Shown here: piece by piece, positions 9,730-21,881 of the stretch | Numbering within the stretch: the stretch's first letter is position 1 | Layout: the number at the start of each line of letters is the position of its first letter | DNA from: Pyxicephalus adspersus | Taxonomy: Eukaryota; Chordata; Amphibia; Anura; Pyxicephalidae | Length of the DNA: 64,000 nucleotides | Reading direction: 5' to 3' | Assembly (NCBI RefSeq): GCF_032062135.1 | Contig: NC_092858.1 | Span: 163,825,664 to 163,889,663, forward strand | Position numbers and translations under genes: made by a program | Notes under the pieces: generated by a model | What the model saw: the letters and a program-made list of their open reading frames with translations, nothing else | The model's database searches: none | What the model was told of the DNA's origin: nothing

Positions 9730-12399
9730 GGCAATTTTAAAATGCACCAAAATTCTGTATTCAGTTGATGGACGGGAGATTTCATATACATACATACACA
9801 CAAAGAATAATAAGTAAAAGGATTACACTAGTAGGTTTGTCTCTTGGCGCTTGCAAATATAATTTTACTGTGGTCTGAAGTCATAAATCAAGAGGTGGCT
9901 GAAGGGGAGAGACCCACAATCATTAATAGTGGAAAACCCCCCTAATAAAAGTTAGGAACAGGGAGGGGAAAAAAAGAAGTATCCTATAATGCTCAGAATC
10001 CCTCTGACAGCACAGCCATATTACAACACTCTGGAGAGCCGCCAAGAAAGTTTAACGTCGGCACTGAAAGGTATAAGATACCCTAGAACTTGGCTAAATA
10101 TTTAAAAAGTTCCATGCTTATCCCTGCAAGCATCTCGTTAATGAACTGAAACTCAACTCTGCTGAAAAAAAAAAAAAAAAAGTTTATTAATACCATTAAT
10201 TGCATTTTACTTTAGCTTTGATCACAAAATGGAAATGACTGGGCTCCGAGTCTGCCTAAAACACAAACAGGCTCAGTAAGAGTTTTATTATATTAGAGCA
10301 TTCTAATGAGGTTAAAAGGAGCAACTTGGGGGGAAAAAAAGCACAAGACTTACAGGAAAATGACCAAAAACTGGCAATGTGACAGCTATGCTGGATAGAG
10401 AGGCTTAATAGTCTATGTATGTGATAAGCAAGCTACATACCCACTGCATGGACTCCATTACATGAGATCACTGGCAATCCACCTGGAAGAAAAATATATA
10501 TTTAAATTTGTCAATGGCATTAGGAGCAAACACATAAGTATACATTTTTTTTAAGTTATGTACCAATAAAATGAATTTATAGAAATGGCTCTAACTGCTG
10601 ACTTTATCACAGGTGAATGCTCCAAGGCCCTCGTGCTGATCCTGGCTTTATTACCTAATGAACCAGTGACCTGGAATAAGCACGTAGTGAGTAAAATCTG
10701 CTTGAGCTCTCAATGCTTGTTTCTTGTCTCAGAGGACTGCAGAGTGAAGTTATTTTACACAAAGCAACCAAACTTTACCATGGATCCCAAAATAAATTGT
10801 TCAATAAAACAAGTAGGCTCTGTACAAGTACCTTGTTGATTTTATTTAGTTTATACACATAAAATAATGGAATTGGGTTTTCATTTGCAATATGTGAACA
10901 TTGCAATTCTAGCCATGTAAGGTGAAAATGTACAAAAGTAAAATAAACCTTTTCAAGAGATAGATGGTGAGTACCCAAGGGTTGCCAAGCCTAAAAAAAG
11001 AATCACGTTGGGTATAGGAATGAGGAACGAAAAAAAGGTATTTTTTAAACACCTTAGTTTAAACGTGCTTTACTATTTGTCTTAGTATATATAGTAGTAG
11101 TATAAGTCTTAGTATTCTGTGCTATACAAAAATCATCATAAGAACTTGTGCGTTAGTGTCTCTTTAGTCCAACACATATTGGCTTCCTCAGGGAATTTAT
11201 TTGGAGACTTATATTGCTTGTTGGTATTCAAGTGAGGAGTATGCAAAATGGTAGCAGCAATAGGGTTAAAAAGGTTTGTGCAGTGGTTGAATGGTGGTGA
11301 AAGGATCCAAATGATAAAAGTGGAAAAGGTTAAAATACCCAAGTTATTAGCGCATCATGGAGAAGAAGAAGGTTTGGAAGAAGTTCTCTTCCACTGTTAT
11401 GAATTATGAACCTAATTGATAATTAGTCCAATTATACATTCTGATTTTATGTATATTTGTGATATTGATGAAAGAGCTATATGTTCAAAGCTTAATACCA
11501 ATCGTGTGTTACATTCTGTCAGTGAAAATGAAGGACGTGCTAAGAGAGCTGCAAGAGATAAAAATGTAGAACCTTATACAGATAGAAGATGATTGTTGCT
11601 GGAAACAATCTTTGGTGATAATTTCCAGGGATAGAAGACATAACATGCACTGGACAGGGAAGCAGCACCCCACCGTGTCCTCCTCTATAATTATGCACAG
11701 TGGTCATTCCTGATCAGTTGGTTGATCAATCTGCCAAACATGACTGTTTGCCTTGGGCAACTATCTTCTGACGTGTGTACAGTGCTTTATATTCCAATGT
11801 AAAGGTACAGACATCAAGGTACAGACATCAATCACCTTGGGCAATTGCAGCACTCAATTCTTAACTGATAAGACAGCCCATTGCTCATAAAATTTCCACA
11901 ATACAGTATTCTGTTCCCTAGCTGTTGCATGCATAGATCTTGGTCTGGTAGAATCAGCAAGTGAAAGTACGAAACCAAGAAGTGCTCCTCTATAAACAAA
12001 ATGTTTAAGCTCCAGCAAATAAATCACACAGCCAATCCAATTTTCTGTATGGAGCAGAGTATGCAATTCAATTTATGGAATATTTGGGGGAGGGGGCGGG
12101 ATAGTCACTAATGACTTGTTTTGAGGGTACATACTCCTGGAAGCCTTCATTTTTGCTAGAATAGATTCATAACAGGCGCCCATTATGAGTTTTACTAGTT
12201 GGACCCCGGTCAGTGACTTATCAAATACTGAAGGGCTGTCAGCAGTCACAAGGATTCCTGGCCAACCTTTACTCACAAAAGCATCCAAAAGAGTAAAAAA
12301 TCTGGAAGCTACTGCCCCTATTAAAACCTCTAACACCATAAGCACCCTAAGGCTATTAACCCTTTGATACAACTCATTATATTATTTTAGTTATCTAGT
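9730..12399. other. No gene seen; small direct repeats
   Basis: About 2.7 kb of unique-looking DNA. There is a poly-A run near 10164-10180 and a perfect tandem duplication of GGTACAGACATCAA near 11804-11831. A 99-codon open frame on the minus strand (12372-12073) has no recognised domain and no clear splice context. Confidence 0.45.
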
Positions 12400-12424
12400 A
12401 CTAAAATTAAAAGTCTACATCCCT

Positions 12425-12475
12425 AAAAGTCTAGTCCCCTGAGGAAGCCAACCGATGAAACGCATTGGGATTGGA
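12425..12475 (+). repeat. Short repeat word shared with 29.5 kb
   Basis: CCTGAGGAAGCCAACCGATG followed by AAACGCATTGG resembles CCGATGAAGCTAACTATTCC followed by GTGAAACACGTCACCG at about 29492-29528. 'GATGAAGC..GAAACGCGT' is a common dispersed motif in frog sequences. The full extent is unknown. Confidence 0.35.
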
Positions 12476-12529
12476 GACAATGCTACTCTACATGACCATG
12501 TGATGAGACTAAAAACATAATCTAAGGTT

Positions 12530-13590
12530 ATCTTTGTACACCAAATACTGCTGAAAATATAGGTATGATCACATCTAATTTTGTGTTTACAATAGCTATA
12601 ACTATTCATGTTTTTCTTGTGATTGTTATTTTTTTGACATGTGTTAACTATTTAACACAGAAAGCCACCATTGTTTGGCTTTTGAAGCAACACCTATCCT
12701 GGAGAAGCCATTGTGCAGCATGGTGCAAAAATTCATCCCCATCCCAGAAATGGCAGCACCAAACTCCGAATAGGCATCCCAGCTGTGCCACAACAGCTGT
12801 CCAAGCAGGGTGCCTCGAGATCAAAATTGATAAATCTCTAGTGATCATTGTGTAATTTCAAAAAAGCAATATAGGAAAAAAAAGAAAACTTTCCTTAGTG
12901 GAATATTATCTTGCTAGCATAGATATTTAGATATTTTCTTGCTAGCATAATGGCAAATAAAGCTGAAAATAAGCCGAGAAATGGCTCTTGTAAATTCTCT
13001 CTTCCATTCTGGGACTCTGTAGCATCTCCACCGAGCTGTTGACAAGCAACACGGGGCAAAAATAACACCCAGTGGGAGCATGTAATTTGCAACATTTCAG
13101 GGATACAACAACTATCAGAACAAACAACAAGAAGACAATGTTTCAGATGAGCTGAGCTCATGCATGGCGAGTTCATTTCTCCTGAGCTGTGAGCAAGTGA
13201 CCTAGATTTTATTGGCCATGATTCCATAATGCAATATAATTAAAAGCAACCAGACGCTTTCCTAGCCTAACAGAAGCTGAAGGATATTTCTAGGAGTCTA
13301 TGTACATACAAAGAGTAAAAACCAAAATGATCTGCACTGGCCGGACAAATCTCAGGAGTCCGGAACCAGCCTAAAGCTTTTGGTTAATGTAAAAAAATAT
13401 TTTTTGTATAGTGGCGGGAAGCACACTTTCTTGGATCTTTAAAGAATGTTCATATTAGAAGGGCAATATAGTCTGCCTGGCTCAGAGTGACAGCTGCTGT
13501 ATAGAGAGAACAAAAAGATATAAAGACTATAAAGATATAAAGAATTGTGTATTCTGTGTATTCTATTTGAAGGATTTACAGCATTGCACT
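12530..13590. other. No gene seen
   Basis: Nothing recognisable. TCTTGCTAGCATA occurs twice within about 40 bp (near 12909 and 12937), and GATATAAAGA-type words are repeated near 13515-13545. Confidence 0.5.
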
Positions 13591-13591
13591 G

Positions 13592-13900
13592 AATAATAAT
13601 TTGTAATTATATAGCGCCAACATATTATGCAGCACTGCACAAAGTCCATAGTCATATCAATACCTATGCCTGAAAAGGGACTCACAATCTCTATCACAAA
13701 TGTCTCTACCATAGACATTTGGGAGGGGGGCAAGTAAACCAACTGTATTTTGTTTTGGGAAGCGGGAAGAAATTGGAGTGCCAGGAGGAAAGGCAGGCAA
13801 ATACAAACCACATGCAGATAATGTTCTGGTCAAAATTCAATCCCAGGACCCTAGTGCTGCAAAGGCAAGAATGCTAGCTGCTAAGCCACCGTGTTGCCCA
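13592..13900 (-). mobile_element. tRNA-derived SINE with L2-type tail, copy 1
   Basis: Read on the minus strand, it starts with a degraded tRNA-like head (GGCAACACGGTGGCTTAGCA, then a box B-like GGGATTGAATTTTG). A central part follows, then the tail TGCATAATATGTTGGCGCTA and ATAATT triplets. The same order is found at 16513-16830 and 21537-21881. The tail matches the L2 LINE end at 39110-39155. RNA polymerase III would have transcribed it from the tRNA-like head; this copy is old. Confidence 0.85.
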
Positions 13901-13904
13901 TTTT

Positions 13905-15900
13905 GATTTTCTTGTACATGATCCTGGACTAGGTGCTTTTTCTATCACATTCCCACTTTGAAAATTTTGCAATCTTTTTGCAGAAAGGGACAGATGATGT
14001 CCCTTCTGCAATAACACTTCTTACCTGCCTGATTGCATGTATAGCTCAACATTTGTTGAGAGAGATAGCCAGCAATTCCAGATTCACTTGTGCCATAAAT
14101 GAACTTCTGCACACCTACGCGGGAGAGCTACATGATCCAAGCCAATAAATATGGCTGAAGATCAGGATATGGAAGGAAATTAGGGAGAAGATGGCAGCAC
14201 CCAATGAGACAGGTGAGTATCGATTTATTTCCTCTTTAATGAACTTGTATGTTGCTGATTTAGGGCAATGTAATCATTCAAGTTATAAACCAGAAAAACC
14301 TCAGCATAAAAGATAAATATGAAAGCCGTGTCTAAGCTCCAAGTTGGCCTGTCCAGAGCTTACACATGGCTCCTCCATACCTGAAAGTTCTGGATACTTT
14401 TTTTGTTCTAGTGAATGCGTAAGACAAAATTGCCAAAGGGTTGAAACAGAATTATGAGCAGATGAGTGCCACTCAACCGACTACTTTGCCTGGAATGGAC
14501 TAAACGCTGCAGAAATTTAAATGCAGTCAGGCCGGGGTCCGTGGATCACAAGGCCAGCTGTACATAAATTCTTTGGCAAGTAAAGCCATTTACAACTATG
14601 TACTTTTGCAGTGTGCTTGTTTTTTCTGGAGTTCTCCTTCATTATATTAGCTCCATGAAGTTCTTCTGTTTATCACTATAGCATATGTTCTGTTTTATTA
14701 TTGTACATTGAAAATTAACCCTTTACATGTGCGTCCTACATTAGCCCAGCTTCATGCGCCAATGAGTGCGCAGAAAAAAAGCCAAGACAATAAATGATTT
14801 AAGCTGCAGAACACAGTGGCCAGGCCTGTGGAAGCGGGAGTCGGGACACGAAGTTCAGATGTGAACTTTGATGAAACAAAAGGGACTTGTATGGGGCCGA
14901 TATCACAGCTGGTTCCTAATTGAATTTCATCTTAAATTAAATTTGTGAAACAGTATGCCGTTCTTTGCTTTGATTGATTTTCCAGATGCGGCTTTTGCTT
15001 TCATATTTCTGTGCAGCGTATTCCCAACATCTTTTCTGTGTTTTATTGTAAAACAAAACCTTAAAACCCACAGATTGAATGCTGCCTTTGTGTATGAGCT
15101 TCTTGGAGCACCTTTGGACCTCCAGATGTTCTGGAATCACACGTCTCAAAATACTTTTACAGCTTGCATGGGAATCAGCTTAGTCTGCATAAACAGCCTA
15201 ATGGACACCTGCAGCAAGTCAGGTACCAGCAAAGCAGCATGGGAAATTAAGGACGTCTCCAAAGATTTCGCATAATATGGAGAAACAATTCCTTCACAGA
15301 TGTATAACTGAGGCCTAGGGATACCATGAAAATTAATATTTTACATATAATATAATATTATAATATTTTATCAGAATAAAGTAAACGAACCCCTTGCCTC
15401 TATCTCCAACCAATTGAGTTTCAATTACGCTTTTTGGTTTAGGGCAAAGGGTGCAATAACCCATCAGGTGGATAAAATATCATGATTATGGTATTGGTGG
15501 GGGAGTTGTGTCTACTATACACATTTAGAATGCTTTTCAGGACAGTAGATTTACCCTGGGCATATTGCTGAGATCTGGAGATTTATACACAAAACATTTT
15601 TGGTATATCTAAACCCCACATTTTTATGCATTGCAGCGTAACAGTCCTTGAATATAGTAGTAGGCGATGGTGGTCTTACTGAAGCTTCCTCCTGCCCTGT
15701 TATGTCTGGGGATCCTTCCAGTAATGTCCTATGGTGGCAATGGAGTCTGTAATCAGCATTGTTGCTCTTAACTCTATTGATTTAGGCTACAAAAAGTAGG
15801 GGATCTATAGTTTAGAAAAGAGTTGCAAAGTGAAAAGAAGTTCAATCCACAAAAACAGTGGAATTCTGAAAAAACATGAAGTTTTTTCTGTACCTAAATA
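13905..15900. other. No gene seen
   Basis: No recognised gene or repeat family. AAGATGGCAGCACCCAATGA near 14187 recalls 'AAGATGGC' words also seen in repeats at 23.8 and 52.6 kb. A TAATAT-rich patch lies at about 15332-15372. Confidence 0.45.
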
Positions 15901-15904
15901 GAAG

Positions 15905-16512
15905 TAAATAGGAACATAGAAGAAGAGGACAAGAAAAAAAAGACCCAGTGGTCCATAGAGTCTGACCCCTTTTTAATGGTTTTATATTCATTTTTGTTCA
16001 AGTACAGATCTGGACTTGACCCAAGCATATCAAACATAATTTACCACTGGATGTGTGTTCCAAGCATTGACTACTCTTTTTGTAAAATTTCTGTAAAATA
16101 TAAAAGATTACCTGAAATAAATACCCACAAATCTGTTTCCGTCATAGTTCTTTCCAGCATTCTGCAATACATTATTTTGTAGTGTAAAGTCAATGTAGCT
16201 TTGACCAATCTTCCAGCAATGCCAGATCATGTTCTACGTTACAAACCCCTCCAAGAATATGAACCTAATTGTACACTTTTGTGTCATCAGCAAAAACACA
16301 AACCTTGCCCAGCTTACAAATAGATCAAATTGAGAAGGTCTCCATTCCAAATTAACACAATTTACAACCACAATGATGTCTATCCTTTAGCCAACTGTGT
16401 ATATCCACAGAACCAAACGTTAAGTCCTAGCTTGTGTGACTTTTTTTTAATGAGATTATATTGATGCCTATAATGCTTTGCTGAAATCAAGATATGTCCA
16501 CAGCACCAGTAC
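15905..16512. repeat. Old dispersed repeat, left part
   Basis: Stretches such as ACCCAGTGGTCCATAGAGTC, TTTTGTGTCATCAGCAAAAA and TAGCCAACTGTGTATATCCA resemble parts of a long dispersed repeat I have seen in frog and other tetrapod genomes. The class is not known to me. The same family seems to resume at about 16835 after a SINE insertion. The identification rests on memory of similar text, so confidence is modest. Confidence 0.4.
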
Positions 16513-16830
16513 TATTATTATTTTCATCATCCAGTATTTAGAGAGCAACCTCATATTACGCAGTGATGTGCAAAGCCCATAGTCATGTCACTAACTGTCC
16601 CTCAAAGGGGCTCACAATCTAATGCCCCTACCATAGTCATGTGTCTTTAATACAGTCTAAGATCAATTTTTTGGAGGGGAAGCCAATTAACGTAACTGCA
16701 TGTTTTTGGAATGTGGGAAGAAACGGGTATCCTGTGGAAACCCACGCAAACACGGGGAGAACCGAGACTCGACCATGGGACCAAGCGCTGCAAAGGCCAG
16801 AGTGACAACCTCTGAGCCAACATGCTGACT
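16513..16830 (-). mobile_element. tRNA-derived SINE with L2-type tail, copy 2
   Basis: On the minus strand it reads GTTGGCTCAGAGGTTGTCAC (box A region), then CAGCGCTTGGTCCCATGGTC with a GGTCGAGTCTC box B, and GTGTTTGCGTGGGTTTCC. A worn tail ends in ATAATAGT triplets. Its central words (AAAGGGGCTCACAATCTAAT and CATAGTCATGTGTC on the plus strand) are shared with copies 1 and 3. Confidence 0.87.
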
Positions 16831-16985
16831 GTGGTCAAAATCATATGCGATTTGGTCAAAAATGGAAATCAGATTGGTCCGATATGATCTTCCCTTTACA
16901 AAAGCCATGCTTCCTTGGTTCTAGCAAGTTGTGTGTTTTTAAAAATAGTCAATATTGTTTCTTTAAGGAGTGATTTCACCAAATT
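16831..16985. repeat. Old dispersed repeat, right part
   Basis: ATTGGTCCGATATGATCTTC and TACAAAAGCCATGCTTCCTT look like the continuation of the repeat at 15905-16512, interrupted by the SINE. The continuity is inferred. Confidence 0.35.
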
Positions 16986-17480
16986 TTACTACTATATGGT
17001 AAAGTTATGTAAATGCAGTTAAAGTTAATGCAGCCAACGCATCAAAATACCACAAATCTACAATATATTAAACGGTTGGGTATAAATAATTCAAACAAAC
17101 ACAAAAAGCAATTTCTAGGTTACTCTATGGGACATTTGTTCAAATATACTGTAGATTATGTTATCTCTACACAATGCACGCAATGTGAACGTCCCTCCTC
17201 AATGTCTGCATTACACCATAACTCACACAGCACTCCTGGGAATTTTGCATTTTTACAGAATAACCAAATCCTGACATAAAACTGGAGCCTTTGCAGTAGC
17301 AGATGAGGGTGTGTTACAGTTCTGGTAATTTGTGTTGTAATACAAATACTTTTTGTACTATTACAGTAGTGTTGGAACAAGTCTGCAGTTCAAGAATCAT
17401 TTTAAGATTGGCTAATCAAGTAAGCTATCCTTATACTAAAACCCCACATCCAGGCTCGCCATGATATTTCTGGGCCTCAT
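16986..17480. other. No gene seen
   Basis: Unique-looking AT-rich sequence. The short ORFs on both strands resemble no known protein. Confidence 0.5.
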
Positions 17481-17484
17481 ACTA

Positions 17485-17709
17485 AGTAAACTCGTCTTCT
17501 TCTGTCAATTGAAACTACCACTACTTCCCACCACTACATATTTCCCATCCTATTGTGTGTGAAATTCCCTCACCTACTAGATTGTAAGCTCTTCGGGGCA
17601 GGGTCCTCTCCTCCTGTATCACTGTCTGTATTAGTCTGTCATTTGCAATCCCTATTTATTGTACAGCGCTGCGTAATATGTTGGCGCTATATAAATCCTG
17701 TTTATTATT

Positions 17710-17740
<31 letters not shown>

Positions 17741-17742
17741 GT
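17485..17742 (+). mobile_element. L2-type LINE 3' end (5'-truncated) with ATT/AAT microsatellite
   Basis: It contains the conserved tail: ATTGTAAGCTCTTCGGGGCA, GGGTCCTCTCCTCCTG, CTGTCATTTGCAATCCC, TACAGCGCTGCGTAATATGT, TGGCGCTATATAAATCCTG. An AATAATAAT run at 17702-17741 ends it. The upstream part (TTCTGTCAATTGAAACTACC...) aligns with the copy at 31480. There is no coding part. Heavy 5' truncation is normal for LINEs. Confidence 0.92.
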
Positions 17743-18389
17743 AACTTCCTGCTCCCCCCTGCCCGGCCTCTGTGAAAGTTCCAGCATTGCAGAAGTCAAG
17801 ATCCATTGATCAGGGCCCAGTACAGAAGTACCCCTTGGCCTCCCGACGCCATCCCTGCCCACTCCAAGACACCAACATGTGCTGAGAAAAGTTTCCTTTT
17901 GTTGGAATGACCCAGGGGAATAATAATATTATCCAATGCCAACATAACATATGCATGATAATGACCCACATGGAAGACAAAGGTTTCAAACCCATGATAT
18001 ACAATAATGCATGGTAATACAGGCATTTTTGGGGGCAATTATTTAGAATGCAGGAGCATGCTTGCAGCTGTATAGAGGTAACTAGGATGTGCGCCTTAGG
18101 GACGTGCCTACTTTTTCTTCCATTGATTTATCTTGGCAGTCCATTTTTGCAAAACATGGTAAACCTGCAAGGTAACACAATAGAATATTGTGAAGATGCT
18201 TTCACATCTTAACTGTTTAGCTGCTGGAAGAAAATACCCAGTACTTCCAGGTATGGAGGAGCAGGACATTGGTGATTGGCCCAGTGCTGTCACATGGAGG
18301 CCATAATTGGCCCTATATAAAGAGATTTGGCACCAACACAGAGCTCCCATTTCTAGATTTTGATAGCTCAAGGTGGCAGGTATTTAAGG
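17743..18389. other. No gene seen
   Basis: No recognised family. CCTATATAAAGAG near 18312 looks like a TATA box, but no exon or LTR structure supports it. Confidence 0.45.
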
Positions 18390-18449
18390 ACTTTAAAGTG
18401 AATCTGTGTTATCCCTCTCAAGGACCAAACACAGGTTCACTTTAAAAGT
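18390..18449. repeat. 60-bp foldback sequence
   Basis: ACTTTAAAGTGAATCTGTGTT at the left is the inverse of AACACAGGTTCACTTTAAAAGT at the right, around a loop of about 17 bp. The TTTAAAGTGAACC-type ends also occur at 23.89 and 48.14 kb, so this may be a minimal relative of that repeat. Confidence 0.65.
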
Positions 18450-21400
18450 CACTAATTCCAAGGTTATCTACAGAACTGCTCACTGCACTTGTGGTTGGTT
18501 ATTTTTGGAATTTATTTCAGTGGTAATTATTAGTAATAGCTTGTTCCATAAATGATGATTATCACAGCAGCTGAATCATAACCACAGTCGGGAACAGCTT
18601 CCCTACCCCAAAAACGGCTCTGCTAATTTTATGGCACAATAGAAGAAAAGCAAATACACGGAACTACAATTAGAAAATCTACACTTCTGTATTTAACATA
18701 TAAAGGAACATGGAATAACCTTCAATATACCACACATCCCTGCGGTTTTTACCTCGGAGCCACATTAGTTTCTGCCCAGTTTATTCTTTTTTTTTGAAGA
18801 TTAACTAAGTTTAGTCATGTTTAGGTTATAGCAGTTTATTAAACTGCCACAATATTGTAGGCCATTGAATTGGTTTTTATTTTCGGACCTACATTTGTGC
18901 TATCTTTAGTTTTATGGAGAATTGGTTTCTTCCACTGCCTGAAATTAAATCAGACACTGAATGCAAAGCTCAACTCCATCAAGCCATGTTCTGGCCCTTC
19001 ACATGACATAAATTGCCTTTTTTCCACGCAGCTGTATTGTAGGCCATAGCCGTGTCTATGACAGCCTGGGAATACAGGAAGCGAGATGAACAATACTGGA
19101 CGTCATTCACCCCAGAAGCCCGTCTGTGGCGAGTCTGCTGGGGAAGGCAATAGAGAAGTGGTGGGTATTACAGTAAATTTCTTAAAAAGTTAAAAGGTAA
19201 AATTGAAAGCAGGAACTGAAATATCTATTTTCGGAAGAATGATACGGTCACAGTCCACCGTCTGTAGTACCTAGCTGCTGCACGGAATGTCTGATGTTGA
19301 TCATTAGCGGTCAAAGAGTACATCAAAAATGATAAAAACAAAATACACACCTAATCACCTATTTCATGCCTTATTACTGAATTTTGTAGTTGTCCTGTAA
19401 CACTGCGCACACCAACCATCATCCGGCATCAGGGCAATGTATTTTATCTAGGCAAGCAGATGGTGTTGGACGGAACACAATTCTAAATTCCACTTCAGGG
19501 AGAGTCTCCTCATTACGTAGCACAGTTGAAAAACTCAGGGGAGACTGACCCCCGCCTCTGGCCCATCTGCTTTTTTCCTCCATTTAGCAAAAAATAAAAA
19601 GGAATATTAACCCATTATTATAACAAAGTGTGAACAATGAATTGTTCTGGAATTTATTAACTAATTCCTAAGGAGGAAAACATTTATTTGAAAATTCTTG
19701 CTGAAAAATCATTTTTAAAGCCTAAACTTTTTTTTTAAGTTTTGGATACAATGTGGAAGGGTGTGACCCCTTTAAGATAAGTGCAATCCAGGAATATGTT
19801 AAACCTATTTTCCGGTAGGGCGATGCTCCAATAGCTGGAGTAGATGCTTGTTTTAGGCCTGGGGGACCAGTAAAATGGACCTATATACTTTAAGCCTTGA
19901 TGTGCTCCACTTTCCTTCAATGTTCCGAGTTGTGGATGGGCCCTTGGTGTTCTCACAATGCAGTATATTGGTCCCACATTGTAGAGGATGACATTGGTGC
20001 CCACAACCTTTTCATGGAGCACCTTGGAGAAAAACCTATGGAAGCAAGGTAATAAGAGAAAGAAGTGAAATGTCCCTTTAACATCCCCGTGGACAAAAAC
20101 TATAATTTAACACCTGCAGTGCAGAGGAGCCCCGATGGACAAGTGGAACTTTTTTCCTGAAGTTAGGTTTAATTATGTCCCCCATTTCTTCTAATCACCA
20201 CAAAGAGTCGACTTTAAAGTGAAAGTAATGTTAAAATATTTCAATGAGGATATTTGCTCAAGCAAGCGCCGCTCTACTGAAAAATAAATAAAAGTAAGTC
20301 TGTCAAAAGTAATAGATTTTCCTATCAGCCCAACTGGAATGAAACCCTGAAGCCCTGAATAGCAGTAAAACCCCACAAAGCTTCCATCCCCTTGAAATCC
20401 ATCCAAACGTTCACCCACAAAATCCCTAAAAAAGTTTTGGCTGAACTTACACTTTCTCTAATACATGGATATCCACAAAAGTACACATTTCTGGGACCAC
20501 CAGCATCCAGACCGGAGCTCTCAAGCTGTGGTCATGGTTTATAGCAGAACTCAGAATCTGAGCAGATGTCAGGGCTTTAAGGTACCAAGAACACGTAGGA
20601 CAATATGAAGTTGAAAGGCATCTAAATGCCCCACAATGTTACTTTTCTTGAGCGATACGGTTAGTCTGAAGATGTTACATGACCGGTTTACTTTCACGTG
20701 AATGTAATCTGCCTGCATCAGTTCCAGTAGTTAGAACGGTCTTGGGTTTGCCCTCACAAGGCCAGGCAGCTAGAAGCAGGACTTCATTGTCCCCCAACAT
20801 CTTTTTGCACTTTAAGCTCAGAGATAATCATTAAGATAAAAAAATGCAAGGTTTGGAATCACATGGCTTTCTTCCTCCTTCAAGTAACAGCATTTTTTAT
20901 CTAATGACACCTTCATCCTATTTATAGCAACTTCCCATTTTCCAGAGGAACAAGAAAATGAAGCATTTTAAAAAGTGGGGTGAGTTAACAGAACACAATT
21001 AACATGCAGATTGCGCAGTGACTTCTGCTCCAGTCATCATCACCATGTGCAAACCCCGAGGGGCCACTCACAATTTTGTCTGGGGTCACTAGATCTTTAG
21101 GTTCACTTCCAACAAGAAGGCAGACTTGTAATATCTATTTATGTAAAGATGCCAAAGGCTTTTGTTGACTGGAAATGACTACAGTAGGCAAACCGGAGAA
21201 TGGGAAAATCCTAAAATTTTCCCTTCCGGCTCTAAAATCTCAAAGCGTGTTCCCAAGACTTCTGTGCTATTGATTCTGTTAATTGAGGTTTTACTGTTGA
21301 CCACATTTAATTAAGGGAAACACTAGGCATATCTTTTACAGTCTATTTAATGTACAAGACCCAATAAGGAAGATTGTTTTGCTTTTTTTTTTTTTTCCTT

Positions 21401-21536
21401 TTTTCTTCTTCTAATAATAAACATTTGAATTGTATATAAATGGCGGATGTTTTTGTTGCACCATATGCATCACCACCAAATTACTGTACACAAGCAAACT
21501 ATTCACTAAATCTATTAACACTGTGAAATAAACAAT
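18450..21536. other. No gene seen
   Basis: About 3 kb of mostly unique sequence. It includes a T/C-rich run near 21380-21410. No family or exon is recognised. Confidence 0.45.
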
Positions 21537-21881
21537 TTATTATTATTAATAATAATAATAATACACAGTATTTAAATAGCACCATCATTTTACACAGCGC
21601 TGTACAAAGTCCATAGGCGTGTCACTAGCTGTCCCTTAAAGGGGCTCACAATCTAATGTCCCTACCATAGTCATATGTCATTTATACAGTCTAAGGTCAA
21701 TTTTTGGGGGGAGCTAATTAATCAAACTGCATGTTTTTAGGATGTGGGCGTACCCGGCAGAAACCCACGCAGACAAGGGGAGAACCAGCAAACTCCATGC
21801 AGATACTGTCCTGGCAGATTCGAACCTGGGACCTAGCGCTCCAAAGGCAAGAGTGCTAACCACTGAGCCACCGTGATGCCC
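21537..21881 (-). mobile_element. tRNA-derived SINE with L2-type tail, copy 3 (best preserved)
   Basis: The minus strand reads CACGGTGGCTCAGTGGTTAG (good box A), CTTGCCTTTGGAGCGC, and CCCAGGTTCGAATCTGCCAG (good box B). Next come CATGGAGTTTGCTGGTTCTC and CTTGTCTGCGTGGGTTTCTG, then an L2-like tail with GTACAGCGCTGTG, GGTGCTATTTAAATACTG and ATT repeats. The boxes fit an internal RNA polymerase III promoter from a tRNA. The 3' part shares AGATTGTGAGC and the last 40 bp or so with the L2 tails on the plus strand. Confidence 0.93.

Noticed and set aside
12073..12372. 99-codon minus-strand ORF as a possible gene or exon
   Set aside because: No recognised domain, no clear splice sites or neighbouring exons. 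A frame of this length is expected by chance in 64 kb.
18300..18330. TATATAAAG word as a promoter TATA box
   Set aside because: No downstream exon, LTR or transcript evidence, and such words are common in AT-rich DNA.
21800..21881. tRNA gene on the minus strand
   Set aside because: The A and B boxes are present, but the sequence continues into a SINE body found three times and does not form a full tRNA with an acceptor stem.
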